A DNA stretch of 64,000 nucleotides from Bacteroidota bacterium (GCA_016721435.1 JADKIC010000004.1:62001-126000); one strand, 5' to 3'. Counted from the stretch's first letter, positions 49,782 to 60,385 are shown. The notes: a model not told the origin generated them from the sequence alone. Made by a program: numbers and translations.

Positions 49782-50294
49782 TCAAAAATAGTAGAAATAA
49801 AGTCGTGGAAGTTTAATTTTTGCCTTTCCTTTTCTGATTTCCCGTAAAAGTCGTTCCGGGTCTTTGACTCCTATACGGTAAGTGTTTCCGCCTTCCAGTT
49901 GTAAGAGCAGGGCGGTGGAGCCTTCCGCGTAAAATTTATGCTCACCATTATCCAGCACATTAAAAACCGGGTTGTTGAGATGGTAACGGCTGTATTTGAC
50001 GGATTCCATTTGCCGGATCATCGTGAGGGGAATGCGTACCATTTTATTACGCATGGTTTTTAACTGGAGTTCTCCTTTTTCTAATGTTATGGTGTAGAGC
50101 GGGATGAATATCATGACTGCACTTATGGCTATGGTAACCCATCCCACCAGCAGGAATAATCCGGTGGATTGATGATTTTCTTCCGAATAGAAATGGGCAA
50201 TAAAGCAAAATATGATCATCACCAGACGTCGTGACAGACCATAACTGTTTCTTCCCAAATAGTGTTTTTCAGTGAAAGGGAGGTTCGTGTTCAT
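49782..50294 (-). CDS. Small membrane protein with PH-like domain
   Basis: About 170 residues from the ATG at 50294; a longer frame from 50456 lies wholly inside tilS and is not credible. Two hydrophobic segments (LVMIIFCFIAHF and LFLLVGWVTIAISAVMIFI) are followed by a beta-rich C-terminal region (YTITLEKGELQLKTMRNKMV, KFYAEGSTALLLQLEGGNTY) that looks like a bacterial PH-type domain. It overlaps the tilS 3' end by 26 nt, so the two are translationally linked. No precise function can be given. Confidence 0.65.
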   Translation of the reverse strand: MNTNLPFTEKHYLGRNSYGLSRRLVMIIFCFIAHFYSEENHQSTGLFLLVGWVTIAISAVMIFIPLYTITLEKGELQLKTMRNKMVRIPLTMIRQMESVKYSRYHLNNPVFNVLDNGEHKFYAEGSTALLLQLEGGNTYRIGVKDPERLLREIRKGKAKIKLPRLYFYYF

Positions 50295-51636
50295 CAGGTT
50301 GCCAGTGCAGTATGAGTACGCGTGTGGTGTTTTCGGTAATGCGGTACCGTTGGTCGATGCGGTCGCCGATGATCCAGAGAATATCCCGGCCATGGGTGAC
50401 CAATAGTTTTTTATGTTTCTCCGGAACCGGAATTTTTTTATCGATAAAGTAATCACTTAGCTTTTTCGGATGATCCATCCCCAATGGATAGAAGCTATCG
50501 CCCTCCTCCCAACTCCTGACCTCCAGGGGAAATTGAACCAGTCCGGCATCAAGAAAGGCATTGTTATTATTTAAAAGTTGTTCCCTGCTGATCTTGTTTT
50601 CGTGAAAGGAAAGATGGAGAACACCATTCGGGAGGATGATACACTCATTACCTTCAGGGATCAGCACATAGGGAGCAGTAGCCGTTTCGATTGTTTTTTC
50701 AAGAAGGAAACTATCTCTGTCAACAGTAAGCGTGTAGCTGGCAGAGAGAAATATTTTGCCGGATTCAAGGGGCTGGGTAGTCATATCTTCAATAACGGCA
50801 CCGTCAAATCCGTAGGGAGAAAGTAGTTTCCATAACAGCATTTTTTTAGCCGGATGATCCATGAGGCGCTGGACATGTATGCGGAGGAAGTCTTTTTCTT
50901 CTTCTACGATAGCCGCAATTTTACTGCTGATGCCCTCTTCTGCCAGCAGGTTCCAGTCTGCCATGCGCTCCGCCAGCCGGCTCAATTGCTCCTCTACAGA
51001 AGGATTGATTTGCCGCAGCAAGGGCATGATTTCGTTACGAAGAAGATTGCGCTTGTAGTGATTTTCGGCATTGCTGCTGTCTTCTCTCCACCGGATGTTT
51101 TTTTCGAGTGCATACTGTCGTAACTCTTCCTTGGTACATTGCAGAAGCGGTCGAATAATAGTATTGTTCCGCACCGGAATTCCCCGAATGCTTTCAATGC
51201 TTTTTCCGCTCAGGAGATTCAGCAATACTGTTTCTGCCTGATCATTGCTATGATGTGCCGTGGCTATTGCCCCATACCCATGCGATAGGGCCAGTTGTTT
51301 GAACCAGTCGTAGCGCAAGTCCCGTGCTGCCATTTGTATGGATATTTTCTTCTCCTCTGCAACGACCTTCGTTTCAAAATGCCGCGATGTAAATGGAATT
51401 TGCATCTCCTTGCAGATGGCTTCACAGGCGAATTCGTCGGCATCAGAAGCTTCTCCGCGTAATTTGAAATTACAATGTGCCGCAGTGATTTTAAAGTGTA
51501 AGCGGTGAAGGAGATAGAGCAGAACCATCGAATCTAACCCACCGCTCAAAGCCACCAGCACTGTTTCATCTTCCCTCAGCAACTGATGCCGGGAGATGAA
51601 TTTAGCGACCTTATGTTCGAGAGAAAGATAGGACAT
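50269..51636 (-). CDS. tilS: tRNA(Ile)-lysidine synthase
   Basis: Modifies C34 of tRNA-Ile(CAU) to lysidine, so it reads AUA. 455 residues. The PP-loop ATPase motif is ALSGGLDSMVLLYLLH at residues 31-36, followed by HCNFKLRGEASDADEFA, ATAHHSNDQAETVLLNLLSG, RPLLQCTKEELRQYA and a WREDSSNAENHYKRNLLRNE segment. The C-terminal tRNA-binding domain ends with RSWEEGDSFYPLGMDHPKK and WIIGDRIDQRYRITENT. Intact. It probably shares a transcript with the small membrane protein downstream. Confidence 0.95.
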   Translation of the reverse strand: MSYLSLEHKVAKFISRHQLLREDETVLVALSGGLDSMVLLYLLHRLHFKITAAHCNFKLRGEASDADEFACEAICKEMQIPFTSRHFETKVVAEEKKISIQMAARDLRYDWFKQLALSHGYGAIATAHHSNDQAETVLLNLLSGKSIESIRGIPVRNNTIIRPLLQCTKEELRQYALEKNIRWREDSSNAENHYKRNLLRNEIMPLLRQINPSVEEQLSRLAERMADWNLLAEEGISSKIAAIVEEEKDFLRIHVQRLMDHPAKKMLLWKLLSPYGFDGAVIEDMTTQPLESGKIFLSASYTLTVDRDSFLLEKTIETATAPYVLIPEGNECIILPNGVLHLSFHENKISREQLLNNNNAFLDAGLVQFPLEVRSWEEGDSFYPLGMDHPKKLSDYFIDKKIPVPEKHKKLLVTHGRDILWIIGDRIDQRYRITENTTRVLILHWQPDEHEPPFH

Positions 51637-51744
51637 GGGACAAAGGTACTTCGGAATAGAGTGGATTATTTAGAAGCCGGAAAATATTTTGAGAGATCAG
51701 AGAAGGATAACTTCCAAAAAAGCTCCAGGGAATTCAATCCTGAA

Positions 51745-53073
51745 CTACACTCCTCCTTCTAAAATTTTACGCATGCCTTCCGCTTTCAACAGGCATTCCG
51801 CGAATTCTTGTACGGGATCACTCAATGCGGTAATGGCACTTCCGGCGGGGAAATAAATTTGTTGATGGCGGCTGTTGTACAATATACTTCTGATGACCAC
51901 ATTGAAGTCGAAGTCTCCATCGGGAGAAATATATCCCACAGTTCCGGAATAGAGTCCTCGTCGGAAAATCTCCTGTTCCTCAATGATTTGCATAGCTCTG
52001 AATTTTGGTGCACCGGTCATCGAGCCCATGGGAAAAGTGGCACGGAGGACTTCGGTAAAGGGAAGACCTTCTTTCAACTGAGCAGTAATGGTTGAAATCA
52101 TCTGGTGGACATGCGCAAAGCTGTAGATGCCGAAAAGTTCATCTACCTGCACTGTTCCCCGCTCAGCAATCCGACCCAAATCATTACGGACAAGATCCAC
52201 GATCATTACATTCTCCGCCCGCTCTTTTGCACTCTCAAAAAGTTGTTTTTTAAGCTGTTCATCAGCGACGGGATCGGGACTTCTTGCTGCAGTGCCCTTG
52301 ATGGGTTGAGAGAGGATGAGATGACCTTCTTTAGATAGAAAGCGCTCCGGACTGCAGCATAGTAACCAGGCATCATTTTCCCGGTAGAGGGATGCGAAAG
52401 GAGATTGTTGGACTTCCTGCATTTTTTTCCAGAGATGTTCCGGAGAAGGAAGGTCGCCCCGGAGTTGGAAGGGCAGGCAATAATTGATTTCGTAAATGTC
52501 GCCCTGGTGGAGATGGTAGAGGAGTTGTTGAACAGCTTGTTGGTATTTGCTTTCAGAGATGATTTCACTTCCGGGCTGCAATTGGTGAGAGGAGGGTTTG
52601 TTTACAGAAGGGTGTTGAAGAATTTTCTGCAGGAGATCTTCCTTTAGCAGGGCATCCGCCGACTCATTTTGTGAATGAAGGAACATCTCCCCGTTAGTCC
52701 GGATTCCGCATACATACTCAGCCACAAAGAAGGAAAGCATGGGAAAGCCGATTTTATCCTCCCGGTGACCCTGTAATTTAGGCTCGAAAACATTTTTTAC
52801 ATCGTAGTTGATATGACCGAATATCCATTTGCCTTTGTGTTGAGTAAGGAAGGTGTCGAGACGAGAGATGTCCTCCTTTTCATTGCGAAAAACAAACTCA
52901 TCCAGCTTGCCCCAACCGGCTAAGAGAAGATAGAAGGAGGGGCCGGAAACGCTGCCTTTCCCTGTATCCAGCACTGAAAAACGCTCGAAACCTGAGACAT
53001 AATCGATGAGTTTATCCCTAAAAATAGCCAGGTCAATCTGGTCATTCATAAAGGGTTTTGGAAGGACTTTCAC
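51745..53073 (-). CDS. pabB: Aminodeoxychorismate synthase component I
   Basis: Chorismate-utilising enzyme making 4-amino-4-deoxychorismate for folate. 442 residues. Motifs are GHINYDVKNVFEP, GDIYEINYCLPF, SPERFLSKEGHLILSQPIKG, TAAR, ENVMIVDLVRNDLGRIAERG, ATFPMGSMTGAPKFRAMQII and RRGLYSGTVGYISPDGDFDF. The PIKGT motif marks PabB-type enzymes, while TrpE usually has a different residue in place of the catalytic lysine. No PabA glutaminase or PabC lyase is adjacent. It precedes tilS on the same strand with a 108-nt gap. Confidence 0.9.
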   Translation of the reverse strand: MKVLPKPFMNDQIDLAIFRDKLIDYVSGFERFSVLDTGKGSVSGPSFYLLLAGWGKLDEFVFRNEKEDISRLDTFLTQHKGKWIFGHINYDVKNVFEPKLQGHREDKIGFPMLSFFVAEYVCGIRTNGEMFLHSQNESADALLKEDLLQKILQHPSVNKPSSHQLQPGSEIISESKYQQAVQQLLYHLHQGDIYEINYCLPFQLRGDLPSPEHLWKKMQEVQQSPFASLYRENDAWLLCCSPERFLSKEGHLILSQPIKGTAARSPDPVADEQLKKQLFESAKERAENVMIVDLVRNDLGRIAERGTVQVDELFGIYSFAHVHQMISTITAQLKEGLPFTEVLRATFPMGSMTGAPKFRAMQIIEEQEIFRRGLYSGTVGYISPDGDFDFNVVIRSILYNSRHQQIYFPAGSAITALSDPVQEFAECLLKAEGMRKILEGGV

Positions 53074-53455
53074 ACCGCCAAATTAGAAAATGACCCCATT
53101 CTCACGATTTTTCTTTGGTTTTTACCATGCATTTGATTCCATTGACCTATGAAATTGTACTTTTAGTAGAAAGTGTAGTACAGAACCGCCACAAGTGTAT
53201 TGCAATTTGAATTGTATTTGTTTACATTTACAACGAAATTTAACATTAAACTGAACTTAAACTAAAAGTCCTTACATTAGCATTTCGAAAGAAAACAGCA
53301 TTGAAATACGGATTACAGAGTGAAAGTACTTCATTGATGTTAAATATACCCTCCGAATTACGACCTTATACACCAAAACTTACATAAGTAATAACCCCAA
53401 TCCTGTTTGCGGAAATTTATCTCAACAAACAGAACTAATAAAAACAATAAATAGC
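53074..53455. other. AT-rich leader region of the giant adhesin gene
   Basis: 382 nt between divergent pabB and the adhesin. No open frame and no clear hairpin. The sequence is AT-rich and runs up to the ATG at 53456, so it should carry promoters for both genes. I see GTATTTG near 53210 but no convincing -33 partner. Confidence 0.4.
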
Positions 53456-56400
53456 ATGAAAAACAACTACTTACATGCAAATTCGGTAAAGAGCTTCTTA
53501 CTGGCGCTGATGGTCTTCACGGCTGCTCTGCTACCGGGTAAATTGAATGCACAAGCGGTTCTGCAATTGGAATCATTCGAAAGTGCATCGCCTGGTGCAC
53601 CACCAATTTTCCCATCTCCCGGATGGAGGCAGCAAAAGTATTCCACTAATATTACAGCTGCATTTTCTGCTCAGGCTGTAGCTAGTGCTATAAACCCTTC
53701 TCCCGGAGCTTCTCGGTGGTGGTACAAATGTGATGATGTTTAATTCCTTTTCCGGATTTAATAATGATACGTCAATAATCATCACTAAACCTTTCGATTT
53801 TAGCAATAATGGAGGCGTGAATCCACAATTTAGTTTCTATATGTATAGAGACAACGGATTTGGTGCTCAGGATGACCATATTCGTGTGTATGTGAACACT
53901 AGTCCATCCATGTCCGGCGCAACACTCTTGACGAACACAGCGACTACGGACATTATTTACAGACGAAATACCGGAATTCCTGCAGCTACTGCGAATACCT
54001 GGAATCAGTACACTTATGATTTACCGGCTGCGACGTACAATCAACGTCGCCATTATTTCATCATCATGGGCGTTTGCCGAGATGGTAACAATATTTATCT
54101 GGATCAGGTGAGAACAAATACTTATCCTGCCGCAACGAACGCCGCGGATGTCCGTTTTAATATATCTCTTCAAAATGGAGCTTCAGTAGGAACAGGTATT
54201 CGTAATCATATGGTGGTTGGAGTTCAGTGTATCATTGCAGGCACAAGTGGATGTGGGGTAGTGAATGGTGCTCTTTCTACTGCAGTAAAATTAGATTCTC
54301 TCCTATTTAATACCAACGGTACTACCAACGTACTGGATATAGATGATGCAAAGGTGTACTATACCGGCGGAAGTGTGCAGTTTGATACCAATTATGTTTC
54401 GCCATTTCCTGCTACTGCCGGTACCGATGATTATCCCGCCCGAAAATATGGGCAGATCATCGCCGTACCTGGTACCAACCTGGATTTTATAAATGCGGCA
54501 ACTTCCTGTTTTTATCTGGAATACGATACGACCTATTTCTGGTTAGCCTACGATGTTAAAGCTACAGCTACCGGTGGTAACTTTGTAGATGCTGACTTTC
54601 GCGGTGCATCTGTAGGTGGAACTCCCGGTTTTTGTCCTTCACCGGGCGGAACATCAACACCGGTAGTACCTGATCCGACCGGATTCTCTATTGCAGGAGC
54701 CAGTCAAATTGACTTACCTTATTGCGTAGGTACTTATACAGTAGGTACCTCCTGGTTGAATGGATCATACACCAATAATGACTATGTACAATCGGTGATT
54801 TTAGCCGGAGTGGCTCCAACAGTAATTAATACCAATATTGGTGCCTCCAATAATAACTTCGGACTACCAACAAATCTGGCCTGTTATCCTACCTGTGACT
54901 TTACAGCCCATCCACCTGATTATGAATTATGGCCTGCTGTTCCGGGACGTACGGTTGTTCTAACACAAGGTGTTGGATATTCAATTACAGTACAAGCAGG
55001 AACATGGTTTTCCAATAACAATATAGCCGCATTTATTGATTATAATCGCGACGGGGATTTTGCAGATTTTGGCGAGAAATTGGGTACTCCTTTTGGAACT
55101 CCTAATCAAGTAAATTTATTAGCCAATCAAAGTGCCACAATAGCATTTACAGTTCCGGCCGCCGGATATACCGGTGTAACCCGAATGAGGGTACGTGAAG
55201 TTTATGCGAGTTCCAATATTGATCCTTGTGCCCAATATACATTTGGTGAAACAGAAGATTTTACCATTATTATCTCTCCATCATGTCCTGTTGGATATAA
55301 GCTTTGGTTAGGAAATACCGACGATTGGAACAACCCTGCCAACTGGTGCGGTGGTGTACCTACCATTACGGATGATGCGGTGATAGATGCCAATCAGGTT
55401 TTCCCAATAGTACCTGTTGGAACACCAACACGTCCTTACTTTAAACCTACAATCAAATCCAATATTCTGGCGAATTGTAATAACCTGACCATCTCCGCAA
55501 AGGATACCTTAATTGTGAATGCGCCTACACCTTCTACAAATTCCCTGAAGGTGAAAAAGGACCTGACCAATAACGGAAGAATTACAGTGATCAGTTCTTT
55601 CGCCGCCAATGTTACCTATAGTAATGGTACGCTGGTGAATAATATCTATACTCCTTTCAAAGCACAAAGTACTGATGCCCGGACTCAGATTATCTATACT
55701 CAGGCAGAACTGACACTTGCAGGGTTGATCAATGGGGATAAGATTAGCGGAATTCGCTATGATGTGGCTACAAAAGATAGTCTTGGTGCTTTATTCGGAT
55801 TTACTGTAAGTTATGCTTTGGTACCATTTAATCAACATGCCTCCAATGTTCCTTATGCCGGTCCGTTTACAACGGTGTATGGACCAGTAGCTTATTCAAC
55901 AGTTTTAGGAACAAATACAATTATGCTTACAACTCCTATCATCTGGGATGGTTCCAGCAATATCCTTGTTCAATATTGTTTCGATAACGCTTCCAACGTT
56001 GGATCAGCGGATGACCGTATCAATATTACTCAAACTACAGGGTTGAAATCTACATTGATACTATCTTCAACCACGAATGCAGCAGCAGGTTGTGGATTAG
56101 TCTTTGGAGCTGGAGTAACCGATAACTTCTTCAGCGGATTGAACTCCTTCCGTCCGAACTTCACCTTCCTGGTAGATCGTCCTTATGGAAAGGCCTTGCT
56201 GACCATTCAGGAAGACTGGATCAACAACGGTTTCTTCACCCCGGCGTATAGTCGTGTGATTATGGACAGTACCATTCTTCAAACGATTGGTGGTACACAA
56301 TCTACTACGTTCAACGAGTTACAATTGAATAAAGGATCAGCGGCTCAGACAGTCGCCATGTTGCGTCCTACGATTATTGATACATCTTTAATTTTAACAC

Positions 56401-57667
56401 AGGGATCCTTGTTAATGAATACAAATACCCTGACCATGAATAATCCTGCACTTTCCGGTGGAACAGTTACTGCTCCTACCGGCCCATTTGCCCGTACAAA
56501 TGGATTCCTGATCAGTGAGAGTGCAGCTGCGACTGTAATATGGAAAAATGTAAATACAATCGGATATCGTCTCGTGCCATTTGGTAGCGAGGCCATTGCT
56601 GCTCCGGTTTTCATTCCTTTCAGTACACAATTAAGTGGAGGTACTTTGGGTGATCTTAGTGTTTCAACCTATAAAGCGTAGGCAACCTGCCCTGGCCTCC
56701 GGGAGTAACGCATTTTAATCCTACCGGTGGACCGGGGAATAATGCCGCTGCAGCAGTAGATCGTTTCTGGATGCTGGGTAAAACAGGGGCAGCGCCTTTA
56801 GCAAATATTACCTTCCGGTTCACGTCGACTGAACGTCCGGTAGGAATGAGCACAGCAATTCCTGCGAATCAGGGTCGTGCTCAACCTTGGAGAACACAGT
56901 TGACCAGTAATGCCTGGATTCGTTTGGTTATGCCATATACTCACTACCTATACTCAAAACTATGGTCCTTGCTGGTCCTTCCAGATTCTGTACGGGTGAT
57001 CGGTTGGAACTGGCCGGTACTTCCTGTAGGCCCTGCGCCGTTCAATGAGCCATCAGGACCAATAGGAAACCTGAATCCCTGGACAATTACATTAAATAGT
57101 ACTCCTCTCCCTGTAGAATTACTCAACTTCGATGCTGAGAAAGTGGGAAGCAAAGTACGTTTAAGCTGGAGTACGGCTTCAGAGGTGAACAATGATTACT
57201 TCACAGTAGAGCGTTCAGATAAGACGATGGATGAATTTAACTTCATTGACAAGGTGAATTCGTACATGAACAATAGCAATATCCTGTTGAACTATGAGTC
57301 GTGGGATGAAAGTCCGTTGCAGGGTCTGCAATACTATCGCCTCAAGCAAACAGATCTGGATGGACAGTATTCCTATTCAGAAGTGAAGCCCATTTACTTT
57401 GGTGATGGAAAATCATTTGAGATCACTAAAGTGTACGGACATACGCAAGCTGATGGACAGTTCCAGGTCGAGTTCCTCTACGATAGCGAAATGCCGCTCA
57501 CCGCACTCATCACTGATGCATTGGGTCGTGTCATCTATCAGGAAGATAATATCTCCGCTACACCGGGCCTCAACAAGCTCTATGTAAATCAAACCTTGCC
57601 ACGTGGTATGTACTTTGTCATCCTGCAAAATCAGGAGGGTAAAGTCAACCGCAAGTTCTTCTACTAA
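53456..57667 (+). CDS. Giant GEVED-domain surface protein with T9SS sorting domain (several frame breaks)
   Basis: About 1,400 residues when joined. Signal peptide (FLLALMVFTAALLPGKLNAQ), then a MAM/jelly-roll-like N-terminal part, a cysteine-containing middle region and a GEVED domain (AAFIDYNRDGDFADFGEKLG, FGETEDFTIII). A further beta-rich module follows (NILVQYCFDNASN), then a C-terminal Ig-like stretch VELLNFDAEKVGSKVRLSW and EVNNDYFTVERS, and a T9SS sorting domain (ALITDALGRVIYQE, PRGMYFVILQN, KVNRKFFY). The breaks are near 53727 (one extra T; YKVMMFNSFS) and 56682 (one missing base; KAVGNLPWPPG), and the stretch 56920-57000 probably has more. Likely an adhesin or outer-surface glycan-binding protein. 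Confidence 0.85.
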
Positions 57668-57688
57668 ACTACTCTCTTCAATACCAAC

Positions 57689-57714
57689 AGCCCCGGATTT
57701 CCGGGGCTCGTTTT
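57689..57714 (+). terminator. Rho-independent terminator of the giant adhesin
   Basis: Perfect 8-bp GC-rich stem AGCCCCGG / CCGGGGCT with an ATTT loop, then CGTTTT, starting 22 nt past the stop codon. Confidence 0.8.
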
Positions 57715-57788
57715 AAAAGAATTGATGAATTAATGAATTATTGAATTGATGAATGTTTTGTGTTGATGATTGTTTTGAGTTTAAGTTG

Positions 57789-57808
57789 TCACGAGCCTTG
57801 GCTCGTGA
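57789..57808. repeat. Perfect hairpin TCACGAGCC / GGCTCGTGA
   Basis: Nine-bp arms around TT. It is followed by GATCGCGAGCAACG and a GCCTCACGAATG segment that resembles the same arms again. Confidence 0.55.
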
Positions 57809-57968
57809 TCGCGAGCAACGTTTGCAACAGCGCGCCTCGTTGCCTCACGAATGAATGTTTTGGGATGATGAAGGTTATGAATTTGTTTTGATGGTAAACT
57901 TCGCACTCGAGCTATAGCCACGTCGTGGCTAAACACTGGTCGAAGCAGTGACACTCCTCCTGTAAAAG

Positions 57969-57997
57969 GCCCCACCCGACCGCAGGTCGGGTGGGGC
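57969..57997. repeat. Perfect 13-bp GC-rich hairpin
   Basis: GCCCCACCCGACC and GGTCGGGTGGGGC around a GCA triloop. No T tract follows (GTGAAAGG), so terminator function is less likely than a REP-like role. Confidence 0.6.
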
Positions 57998-58258
57998 GTG
58001 AAAGGGGAACCGGAATTTTTTTACAAGGATGCCGCGAATCATTTGGGGACAGGATGGTCATCTTTCAAAAAAACATGCTATTCCTTCCGGGAAGGACAAT
58101 CATTTCGATGACATTTTTAGTCTGAATTAAAGGATCTTCCCCACAGCAAAAGATAATCGACAATAAATATTTAAAAACGGCTATTCTAATCCGGGTTTCA
58201 GAATTTTGTTTGCAAGGTTTTCCAGATACCACAAACAAACACATTTTAAAAAGGAACT

Positions 58259-59848
58259 ATGGATGAGATAGAAGATGAAGAATTTATCATAAAAGAGGTC
58301 CTTCCCTCTAAATTGGTCAAAACATTTTCCGCGATAATCATCGGTGTGGATGCCACCACCGTGAGTCTGGAAGTTCATGCCGCCCAAGGGCAACCCAAAA
58401 CATTTTGGTCAGGCCTTCCGGATATTGCAGTGCGCGAAAGTCAATCGCGGATTGAAGCCGCTCTTAAAGTAAATGGTTTTCGTTGGCCCGGTATGCGTAT
58501 GGTCATCAATCTGGCGCCTGCCGATATCCGAAAAGAAGGTTCAGCCTTTGATCTTCCCATCGCATTAGCCATCCTCGCCGCCTCGGGACAAATTCCCTCG
58601 AAACTCTTTCCCTCATTTATGATAATGGGAGAGCTTTCTCTCGACGGAAGATTGATGCCTGTACGGGGTGCATTGCCTGTTGCCATTCAGGCGCGCAACG
58701 AAGGATTTAAAGGCATTATCGTTCCTCATGCCAATGAACTGGAGGCTGCGGTGGTGGATGGCATCGAAGTATACGGAATGGAAAGCCTGAAGGAGGTGAT
58801 CGGATTTCTTAACGGCTTATTTCACCATGAGCCCGTGCTCTTCAATCTTAAAGAAACTTTAAAAGCAAAGATCAACCCTGAAATGGATTTTTCAGATGTC
58901 AAGGGACAAGAGAACATCAAGCGGGCCTTGGAAGTCGCGGCAGCAGGAGGACACAATGTGATTTTAATTGGTCCGCCGGGAGCAGGTAAAACGATGCTCG
59001 CACGCCGCATGCCGGGAATTCTTCCAGAACTCAGCGCGGAAGAAGCATTGGAGACTACAAAGATTCATTCTGTAGCCGGCAAACTCACCCGGGGCCTCGG
59101 ACTCATTCGCGAGCGACCCTTTCGCGCACCGCATCATACAATCAGTGACGTCGCGTGGGTTGGCGGTGGAGGATATCCGAAGCCGGGAGAAATCTCACTC
59201 GCACACAATGGCGTTTTATTCCTGGATGAGCTTCCCGAATTTAAACGCGCTGTGCTGGAGGTGATGCGGCAACCATTGGAGGACAGGAAAGTCACCATTT
59301 CCAGAGCGAAGTTCGCCGTAGAATACCCGAGTAGCTTTATGTTGCTCGCCAGCATGAATCCCTGTCCCTGCGGATTTCTCAATCATCCCGAAAAGGATTG
59401 TACCTGTGGCTTTGGTGTGGTAGATCGGTATCTGCAGCGGATCTCAGGACCCTTGCTTGATCGTATCGACTTGCATATTGAAGTGGTGCCTGTTCCTTTC
59501 AGAGAACTGCATACGCAGCGCACATCAGAGCCGAGTGCCGTTATTCGGGAAAGAGTAATGCGCGCAAGAGAAATTCAATCACAACGATTCAAAGAGGCCG
59601 ATGGAGTTCATTGCAACGCGATGATGAGCAGCAAGCAGATTCGCGAACATTGCCGCATCGATGAAGCCGGATCGCAACTCATGAAATCCGCCATGGAACG
59701 CCTCGACCTCAGCGCAAGGGCCTACGACCGCATCCTGAAAGTAGCCCGCACGATCGCGGATATGGATGACAGTATTGCCGTTCGCAATGAACACCTCTCA
59801 GAAGCCATCAATTACCGCAGCATGGATCGCGCAAATTGGGGGAAATAA
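58259..59848 (+). CDS. YifB/ComM-family Mg-chelatase-like AAA+ ATPase
   Basis: 529 residues. An N-terminal ChlI/Lon-like domain (DIAVRESQSRIEAALKVNGF, NLAPADIRKEGSAFDLPIAL) is followed by the AAA+ core. Walker A is GPPGAGKTMLARR (G238-K244), then FRAPHHTISDVAWVGGGGYP, Walker B GVLFLDELPEF, and the sensor ASMNPCPCGF with cysteines (PCPCG, CTCGF). The C-terminal helical domain is SARAYDRILKVARTIADMDD. The family includes ComM, a branch-migration helicase in natural transformation. The ATG at 58259 gives a 16-residue extension; a TTG at 58313 would match the common LVKTF start. Intact. Confidence 0.9.
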   Translation: MDEIEDEEFIIKEVLPSKLVKTFSAIIIGVDATTVSLEVHAAQGQPKTFWSGLPDIAVRESQSRIEAALKVNGFRWPGMRMVINLAPADIRKEGSAFDLPIALAILAASGQIPSKLFPSFMIMGELSLDGRLMPVRGALPVAIQARNEGFKGIIVPHANELEAAVVDGIEVYGMESLKEVIGFLNGLFHHEPVLFNLKETLKAKINPEMDFSDVKGQENIKRALEVAAAGGHNVILIGPPGAGKTMLARRMPGILPELSAEEALETTKIHSVAGKLTRGLGLIRERPFRAPHHTISDVAWVGGGGYPKPGEISLAHNGVLFLDELPEFKRAVLEVMRQPLEDRKVTISRAKFAVEYPSSFMLLASMNPCPCGFLNHPEKDCTCGFGVVDRYLQRISGPLLDRIDLHIEVVPVPFRELHTQRTSEPSAVIRERVMRAREIQSQRFKEADGVHCNAMMSSKQIREHCRIDEAGSQLMKSAMERLDLSARAYDRILKVARTIADMDDSIAVRNEHLSEAINYRSMDRANWGK

Positions 59849-59858
59849 TTGTCGTAGC

Positions 59859-59876
59859 GACAGGTCGCGACCTGTC
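59859..59876. repeat. Palindrome GACAGGTCGCGACCTGTC
   Basis: Perfect 18-bp palindrome just after the yifB stop. A partial copy (GGTCGCGACC) lies at 59903-59912 and a 22-bp version inside the ORF6N locus at 60262-60283. Confidence 0.75.
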
Positions 59877-59955
59877 TCCGATGATGAGCCCGTGTAATTG
59901 AAGGTCGCGACCTGTCACCAATGCGAGATGATAAATAACAGATAAACAATAGATT

Positions 59956-59992
59956 ACAATTTGGAGGACGCAATTTGCGTCCTCCAAATTGT
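59956..59992. repeat. 37-bp perfect palindrome upstream of the ORF6N gene
   Basis: Arms ACAATTTGGAGGACGCAA and TTGCGTCCTCCAAATTGT around a single T. It ends 23 nt before the ATG at 60016. The arm framework TTGGAGG..CAA recurs with paired base changes inside the gene at 60353. Confidence 0.75.
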
Positions 59993-60261
59993 AACAATTT
60001 AAAAAACAAAACATTATGAGTAATTTAATACTAATTCCAGATGAAAGCATCATCAGTCAAATTTATTTGATCCGAGAGCAGAAAGTGATGATCGATAGAG
60101 ATCTTGCCGCTTTGTATGGAGTAGAAACAAAACGACTGAAAGAGGCGGTCCGCAGAAATGCAGCAAGATTTCCGGTGGATTTTATGTTTGAAATGGACAA
60201 TAGAGAATTTGAGATATGGCGGCGTGAACATGTAAGTGATGTTGATGACCTGAAATTAGTA

Positions 60262-60283
60262 GTGACAGGTCGCGACCTGTCAC
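60262..60283. repeat. 22-bp palindrome at the ORF6N junction
   Basis: GTGACAGGTCG / CGACCTGTCAC, perfect, without a spacer. It contains the 18-bp palindrome of 59859 and sits where the two ORF6N segments meet. Confidence 0.75.
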
Positions 60284-60352
60284 CAAGCAGTAAAACGTAA
60301 TTTAGATATTTTTCCCAAACATTTTATGTTTGAAATGTCTGATGATGAATTC

Positions 60353-60385
60353 AAATTGGAGGTCACAAATTGTGACCTCCAATTT
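60353..60385. repeat. 33-bp palindrome inside the ORF6N coding region
   Basis: Arms AAATTGGAGGTCACAA and TTGTGACCTCCAATTT around a single A. Read in frame it encodes NWRSQIVTSN, a conserved ORF6N segment. It is related to the palindrome at 59956. Confidence 0.75.

Larger units (their letters stand above)
57715..58258. other. Gene-free interval with several palindromes
   Basis: 544 nt. It contains a run of GAATTGATGAATTAATGAATTA-like short repeats (57718-57760), the hairpins at 57789 and 57969, and an AT-rich stretch before yifB. No credible open frame was found. It presumably holds the yifB promoter. Confidence 0.5.

Noticed and set aside
50297..50456. Upstream extension of the small membrane protein into tilS
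   Set aside because: The added residues lie inside the tilS coding region in another frame and have no membrane or domain character.
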